From Spirosoma oryzae (GTDB lineage Bacteria > Bacteroidota > Bacteroidia > Cytophagales > Spirosomataceae): a DNA stretch of 64,000 nt. The stretch's first letter is position 1; each line of letters starts with the position of its first letter. This document shows positions 60,369 through 64,000 of this stretch, piece after piece. A program made the translations under genes and the position numbers. Below the pieces are notes generated by a model. It worked only from the letters and a program-made list of their open reading frames with translations. It made no database searches and was not told the origin of the DNA. The stretch spans positions 1-64,000 of the forward strand of contig NZ_PVTE01000010.1 of assembly GCF_003002825.1 (NCBI RefSeq), written 5' to 3'.

Positions 60369-60872
60369 ATGGCGCTTACCCTTTATATCGTTCGTCACGC
60401 GAAGGCCGAAGATCGGGCCACGTTCATGAGCGATCACGACCGCGAATTGATTTCGGAAGGCATTATGGCCGCTGCCCGCATCGGGCGATTTCTGCGGGAG
60501 AAAACCGTTCAACCCGATCAGATCGTCAGCAGCACCGCTCCCCGCGCCCGCGACACGGCAAAGGTTGTCGCGGAACAGATTGGCTTCGACCGGGAGCAGA
60601 TTCAACTCGACGATGCGCTGTTCGAGGGTGGCCCCAAAGCGTACCTCGCAGCCGTCAACCGTCTGCCGGCTTCGGCGCAGTCGGCCATGATCGTGGGGCA
60701 TAATCCCGATGTGTCGTACTTTGCTGAGTTTCTGACGCATCAGTCGGTTGGCTCGATGAGTAAAGGAGCGGTGGTGGCCGTACAATTCGAGGGGCTAAGC
60801 TGGGCCGAAATCTCCGGTCGTACCGGCTCGATTCTGTTCACCATCGCGCCAAAGGAACTGCGCAATAGCTAA
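60369..60872 (+). CDS. sixA: SixA-type histidine phosphatase
   Basis: The 167-residue protein is a branch-2-like phosphoglycerate-mutase-fold phosphatase: catalytic His in TLYIVRHAKAEDRATF, Arg in SSTAPRARDTAKVVAEQ, and the second His in AMIVGHNPDVSYFAEFL. SixA removes phosphate from His of phosphotransfer proteins; here the target is unknown and other small phosphohistidine or phosphoester substrates are possible. ATG 60369 matches the family; the TTG-type start at 60324 would run through an A-rich leader. Confidence 0.88.
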   Translation: MALTLYIVRHAKAEDRATFMSDHDRELISEGIMAAARIGRFLREKTVQPDQIVSSTAPRARDTAKVVAEQIGFDREQIQLDDALFEGGPKAYLAAVNRLPASAQSAMIVGHNPDVSYFAEFLTHQSVGSMSKGAVVAVQFEGLSWAEISGRTGSILFTIAPKELRNS

Positions 60873-60881
60873 AAAAAAGGT

Positions 60882-60955
60882 TACGGTATACGGTGGGGCA
60901 ACTGAATCAACAACCTACTTCCCGTAAACTGAATACCGTAAACCGAAAACCGTAC
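60882..60955. repeat. GTTACGGTATACGG / CCGTAAACCGAAAACCG repeat
   Basis: The left side GGTTACGGTATACGG pairs with GTAAACTGAATACCGTAAAC-type sequence on the right. It belongs to the family at 42084 and 57881 but lacks their GC-rich core. It starts nine bases after the sixA stop and ends seven bases before the next ATG (60963). Confidence 0.7.
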
Positions 60956-60962
60956 ATCGATT

Positions 60963-61166
60963 ATGAACCGCAACCGACGCATCTTTATCGTCGTTTTTAT
61001 TGTCTTCACGACCGTTGTTGCCTTACTGGCGATCGATATGGGGCGACGGACGACGGCCCCCTGGAACCGGCGACGGGAAGCCGAACGCGCTTTCGACGGG
61101 ACCAACAAAACAAAGAAGGACGGTACGAAGGTCGATACCCTGGGCGATACCTTACTGACTCCCTAA
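60963..61166 (+). CDS. Small single-pass membrane protein
   Basis: The 67-residue protein starts MNRNRRIFIVVFIVFTTVVA, continues the hydrophobic segment to about residue 25, and then has a basic, Lys/Arg-rich tail (RRREAERAFDGTNKTKKDGT). It is an inner-membrane anchor with a cytoplasmic or periplasmic tail; no family is recognised. The VOC gene begins three bases after its stop, so the two are co-transcribed. Confidence 0.6.
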   Translation: MNRNRRIFIVVFIVFTTVVALLAIDMGRRTTAPWNRRREAERAFDGTNKTKKDGTKVDTLGDTLLTP

Positions 61167-61169
61167 CGT

Positions 61170-61559
61170 ATGTCATTACTGAAAGCCATTCACCACGTCG
61201 CCATTATCTGCGCTGACTACGAGCGATCGAAGCAATTCTACACCGAGACGCTGGGGCTGACCATCGTGCAGGAAACGTACCGTGCCGAACGACAGTCGTA
61301 CAAGCTTGACCTGGCCGTCAACGGACACTATCAGATCGAGCTGTTTTCGTTCCCGAACCCGCCCGCTCGCCCGTCGAAACCGGAGGCTTTGGGACTGCGG
61401 CATCTGGCGTTCGCCGTTACCGATATCGATGCTGCTATTGCCGACCTGAACAGCAAAGGCGTGGAAACGGAACCCGTTCGTATCGACGACCTGACCGGCA
61501 AACGCTTTACGTTTTTTGCCGACCCCGACGGGTTGCCGCTTGAACTTTATGCGGTATAA
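61170..61559 (+). CDS. gloA2: VOC-family metalloenzyme (GloA2/YaeR-like)
   Basis: The 129-residue protein has the glyoxalase/VOC fold with metal ligands at expected places: His in KAIHHVAIICADYERSKQFY, Glu in YQIELFSFPNPPARPS, His in LGLRHLAFAVTDIDAAIADL and the final Glu in PLELYAV. The motif FPNPPARPSKPEALGLRHLA identifies the YaeR/GloA2 subgroup, whose reaction is not firmly known despite similarity to glyoxalase I. It is translationally close to the small membrane protein gene upstream. Confidence 0.9.
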   Translation: MSLLKAIHHVAIICADYERSKQFYTETLGLTIVQETYRAERQSYKLDLAVNGHYQIELFSFPNPPARPSKPEALGLRHLAFAVTDIDAAIADLNSKGVETEPVRIDDLTGKRFTFFADPDGLPLELYAV

Positions 61560-61565
61560 TGAAAC

Positions 61566-61617
61566 ACGGCCATCGGTTTGCTTTGCTTGAAAATCAGCTG
61601 AGCAAAACGATGGCCGT
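61566..61617. terminator. Bidirectional terminator between VOC and class V aminotransferase genes
   Basis: ACGGCCATCG (61566-61575) and CGATGGCCGT (61608-61617) form a 10-bp perfect stem; TTTGCT and AGCAAAA continue pairing inside. It occupies the space between two convergent genes. Confidence 0.7.
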
Positions 61618-61635
61618 ATTCGGGTAAGTCGTGAC

Positions 61636-62826
61636 TTAACGGAGCGCAACGCGCAGTGCGTCGACCAATGCCTGCGCATCGTCGGGGGTGTTGTAGAGGT
61701 GTGGTGCAATTCGCAGCACACCCGACCGGGCTGAAATCGACACGTTTCGTTCGTGCAGCACCTGTGCTACAGCCATCGGGTCAGCCCGTTCCGGTAGCCA
61801 CACCCCAACCAGGTGATGACTCCGGCCGACCGTCCCGTCGATAGCGTCGACATGGCAACCCAGCGGCTCCAGTTCGGCCCAGACAGGGGCCATCAAGGCT
61901 TCGGTATAGGCTTGAATACGAGCGGGTTGCCAGTCGAGCAACTGCGTCAGAGCCGCGTCGAGCATTGGCATCTGAATAAAGTGTGTCTGTTCGCCGACAT
62001 TGTAGCGGTACGCCTTCGGGCGATACAGCGGCTGGTAGTCCATGAGTCGGTGAAACTGATTGCTATCGAGTCGGTTCATCCAGCCTTCTTCCAGTGGGAC
62101 ACCGCCGTCGAAGGCGGGGCCGAAGCAGGCCAGCCCCATCGAATAAGGGCCCATCAGCCATTTGTAGCCGGCGCAGATCAGCACGTCGGGCTGTACTTGC
62201 TGCCAATCAAACGGCAACGCCCCGACCGACTGCGTACCGTCGACGGCCAGCCAGGCCCCGACTTCCCGCGCCCGTTGGCCAATCGCCACCAGGTCGAAGC
62301 GGGTGCCGTACATCCAGTGGGCCGGTGGCGCTACGACCAGGGCCGTATCGGTTGTGATAGCATCGAGCAACTGCTCGTTCCAGCGTGACCCTTTAGGGAA
62401 TCCCTGCGGCATCGGCACCGTGCGGATGGTCAGACCCAGCTCAGCCACGACCCGGTCCCAGGCATACACATCGCTTGGGAATTCATCACCCACCAGCAGA
62501 ATGTGCTGCCCCGCCCGGATACCCGGCTTGTGGGGTAGGTTACGGGCAACGATCGCCATACCATACGAAACGGACGGAATCAGGGCCACCCGCTCCGGGT
62601 CCGGCAGGTTGATTAGTTGCGCAAACTTCGTCCGGACAGCGTTGCTACCGTCAAAAAAGTCATCGGGTCGTAATCCGAACGGATTAGCATGCCGTGTCAG
62701 CGCATCGTGCCCGGCCTGTTCAACCGATAGGCTGAATGGCGAACGCGTGGCGCAGTTTAAATAATGGACACCATCAGGCAGGCGGAAGAACTGTTTCTGG
62801 CAGAAGAGGGGCGTGGACTGGGACAT
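61636..62826 (-). CDS. Class V aminotransferase-fold PLP enzyme (cysteine-desulfurase-like)
   Basis: The 396-residue PLP enzyme has GVHYLNCATRSPFSLSVEQA, ALIPSVSYGMAIVARNL, VGAWLAVDGTQSVGALPFDW and the PLP lysine in DVLICAGYKWLMGPYSMGLA. The absence of a conserved active-site Cys loop argues against a housekeeping IscS or SufS. It resembles isopenicillin-epimerase/kynureninase-like members of the family, so the reaction is open. It is convergent with the VOC gene and monocistronic. Confidence 0.85.
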   Translation of the reverse strand: MSQSTPLFCQKQFFRLPDGVHYLNCATRSPFSLSVEQAGHDALTRHANPFGLRPDDFFDGSNAVRTKFAQLINLPDPERVALIPSVSYGMAIVARNLPHKPGIRAGQHILLVGDEFPSDVYAWDRVVAELGLTIRTVPMPQGFPKGSRWNEQLLDAITTDTALVVAPPAHWMYGTRFDLVAIGQRAREVGAWLAVDGTQSVGALPFDWQQVQPDVLICAGYKWLMGPYSMGLACFGPAFDGGVPLEEGWMNRLDSNQFHRLMDYQPLYRPKAYRYNVGEQTHFIQMPMLDAALTQLLDWQPARIQAYTEALMAPVWAELEPLGCHVDAIDGTVGRSHHLVGVWLPERADPMAVAQVLHERNVSISARSGVLRIAPHLYNTPDDAQALVDALRVALR

Positions 62827-62906
62827 ATAAGCAGGTTATAATGACTGGCTAAAACGATAGGATACCAGTTGGCGCTATGGTGTTGGAGACGTTTTGGGAA
62901 CAACGA

Positions 62907-63365
62907 TTACTTTATCCGAACGTACCGTTCGCTATTCAGCCGGTCGATCCCGGCAGCCGGGATTTTCTCGACGCCCTGCTGAACGAGGGTATCGTTTTTG
63001 ATCGTGATGGTAAACGGAAAGGTATGTCCTTCCCACTGCCGATCCGTGCAGTATTCCAGTTGTTCGGTGTAGGTGCTGTCGGTCAGGGTATAACGCCCTC
63101 CGCCGGAATTGTAGCTGGGCGACGGGCCTTTGCCGTTGGTCAGGTCGTGGTTGAAAAAGGCGAAGTGGGTGTCGTTAATGATTTTGATGAACGACGCGCC
63201 TTTTGTGTAGTCGGTCACGGCCGTATCGCCTTTTTCGATAAGCGTCCCCGACAGCAGTTTCCAGGTCCCGACGATGGGTAGTTTGTCCTGACCCTGGTCA
63301 GCCGCCTGCTTCGGCTCCGTCTTACAGCCGATAAGCAGGGTAGTCAGTAGAAGTAGTTTTTTCAT
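62907..63365 (-). CDS. Lipocalin-like lipoprotein
   Basis: The 152-residue protein has a lipoprotein signal MKKLLLLTTLLIGCKTEPKQ with the lipid Cys at 14, then a small beta-barrel beginning IVGTWKLLSGTLIEKGDTAV and including TDSTYTEQLEYCTDR and FTITIKNDTLVQQG. GTW near the start and the strand pattern fit lipocalin-like domains common in Bacteroidota lipoproteins. Ligand unknown. Its start lies 11 bases from the nested repeat at 63376-63454. Confidence 0.75.
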   Translation of the reverse strand: MKKLLLLTTLLIGCKTEPKQAADQGQDKLPIVGTWKLLSGTLIEKGDTAVTDYTKGASFIKIINDTHFAFFNHDLTNGKGPSPSYNSGGGRYTLTDSTYTEQLEYCTDRQWEGHTFPFTITIKNDTLVQQGVEKIPAAGIDRLNSERYVRIK

Positions 63366-63375
63366 GGTAGTACTT

Positions 63376-63454
63376 GTAGAGACGCGACCCTTCGCGTCTC
63401 AGCATGCGTTAGCAAAACCATCCGGCGCTGAGACGCGAAGGGTCGCGTCTCTAC
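63376..63454. repeat. GTAGAGACGCGA nested palindrome containing a stop codon
   Basis: Perfect 28-bp arms, 63376-63403 and 63427-63454, flank a 23-base centre. Each arm is itself a palindrome (GAGACGCGA-CCC-TTCGCGTCTC), so the element can form one long stem or two smaller ones. The TAG stop of the downstream Ig-like gene (63453-63451) is formed by the right arm. Confidence 0.9.
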
Positions 63455-64000
63455 TGAAAATCGATATCAGTCAACTCGAAATTCTGTTTGAGGGGTATCA
63501 GGCCGCCCTCCTCGGCACCGGGGTGATAAATAATGGTTTCGGGTTGAATGCCCTTCTGCACATTACCGATGTCGCGTCGTCGGTTGCCGTTGGCGTCGAT
63601 GACCAGCCGAACCCGATAGCGACCGGGTTTCAGTCGGGCAAAGCTGTACGACTTCGTGCCATACGCTGTTCGAATAACGGTATACTTGTCGTCCAGCAAC
63701 TCGACAATAAACTTGTCGTCCGGGCGGTTGACGCGTCCGGCAATCAGGCCGAAGCTCTCGTCATCGGCCAGTCGGTACTTCGAGAAAAAGCGAGGCAAGG
63801 TGTCGCCCTGTACACTGATGAATGAGCCTTTTTCCAGCAACACGACCAGACTATCACGCAGGTTCGTTTTCTGCTTGATGTTCAGCCGGGAATAGCTGTT
63901 GCTCCAGCGCAGCATGCTGGTGTCCAGCTTGATGGGCTTGGTTGTGTCGGGGCCAATAATAATCGATGGGAGCGCGTACCGCAAGACGGGTTTGTTGAAC
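63451..64000 (-). CDS. Ig-like (SbsA-type) domain protein, C-terminal part
   Basis: The frame is open to the window edge, so the 5' end is missing. The visible 183 codons read in from FNKPVLRYALPSIIIG, which fits the ItFnkPV strand of SbsA-type Ig-like domains in Bacteroidota exported proteins, and end with GRYRVRLVIDANGNRRRDIG and a final ELTDIDFQ. An internal TTG near 63984 is not a real start. Its stop is provided by the GTAGAGAC repeat. Probably a surface or lipoprotein whose signal lies outside the window. Confidence 0.75.
   Translation of the reverse strand, partial: FNKPVLRYALPSIIIGPDTTKPIKLDTSMLRWSNSYSRLNIKQKTNLRDSLVVLLEKGSFISVQGDTLPRFFSKYRLADDESFGLIAGRVNRPDDKFIVELLDDKYTVIRTAYGTKSYSFARLKPGRYRVRLVIDANGNRRRDIGNVQKGIQPETIIYHPGAEEGGLIPLKQNFELTDIDFQ

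Overview
The window looks like a chromosomal segment of a Bacteroidota bacterium of the order Cytophagales, most likely a Spirosoma-like member of the Spirosomataceae. This is inferred from protein styles (DUF2723/GT117 membrane protein, outer-membrane barrel with an N-terminal carboxypeptidase-regulatory-like domain, HxlR/QorB pair, RhlE-type helicase with an RGG/Q-rich tail), a GC content that appears to be in the mid-fifties, absence of obvious Shine-Dalgarno sequences, and promoters of the Bacteroidota type TTTG-N18/19-TAnnTTTG (best case: folD at 30078-30107). No rRNA, tRNA, CRISPR array, integrase or complete insertion sequence was seen.

Layout. 1-5020: partial secreted gene, LytTR membrane regulator, zinc alcohol dehydrogenase, divergent HxlR regulator and QorB-like reductase with a clear operator, MsrB. 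5172-7177: AraC regulator plus a close Tet(X)-like flavoprotein. 7550-8389: a PIN toxin/antitoxin pair between an intact molybdenum hydroxylase gene and a decayed copy of that gene's 3' end. 8409-16807: two molybdenum hydroxylases (PaoABC-type and IorAB-type) flanking a cupin, an ABM monooxygenase and an acetyltransferase, all on the minus strand. 17158-25397: two aldo/keto reductases, an AraC regulator, a photolyase-like protein and a DUF2723 protein. 25559-30107: small secreted and antitoxin-like proteins, a GH28 pectinase-type lipoprotein, and a second accessory insertion (YgiT-like protein plus frameshifted Rpn nuclease) between folD and a decayed copy of the folD 3' end. 30120-43075: SRAP peptidase, TonB-type barrel, ROK kinase, peroxiredoxin, methyltransferase, TetR regulator, YitT and cysE/cysK. 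43285-64000: PQQ-type sugar dehydrogenase, HhH protein, LOG, RpiB, AlaA, a DEAD-box helicase, SDR, PhyH, a lone nuoH, asnS, sixA, a VOC protein, a class V aminotransferase-fold protein and a partial Ig-like protein.

The two strongest observations cut across genes. First, two accessory insertions (7683-8408 and about 27898-29167) share one design: intact host gene, then toxin/antitoxin-like or nuclease genes in the same orientation, then a 65-75 bp decayed duplicate of the host gene's 3' end that still carries a stop codon and a terminator. The last accessory stop codon in both cases sits against the same 8-mer. Second, intergenic spaces hold at least seven unrelated families of long inverted repeats, and many begin inside or within a few bases of a stop codon; several supply the stop codon itself.
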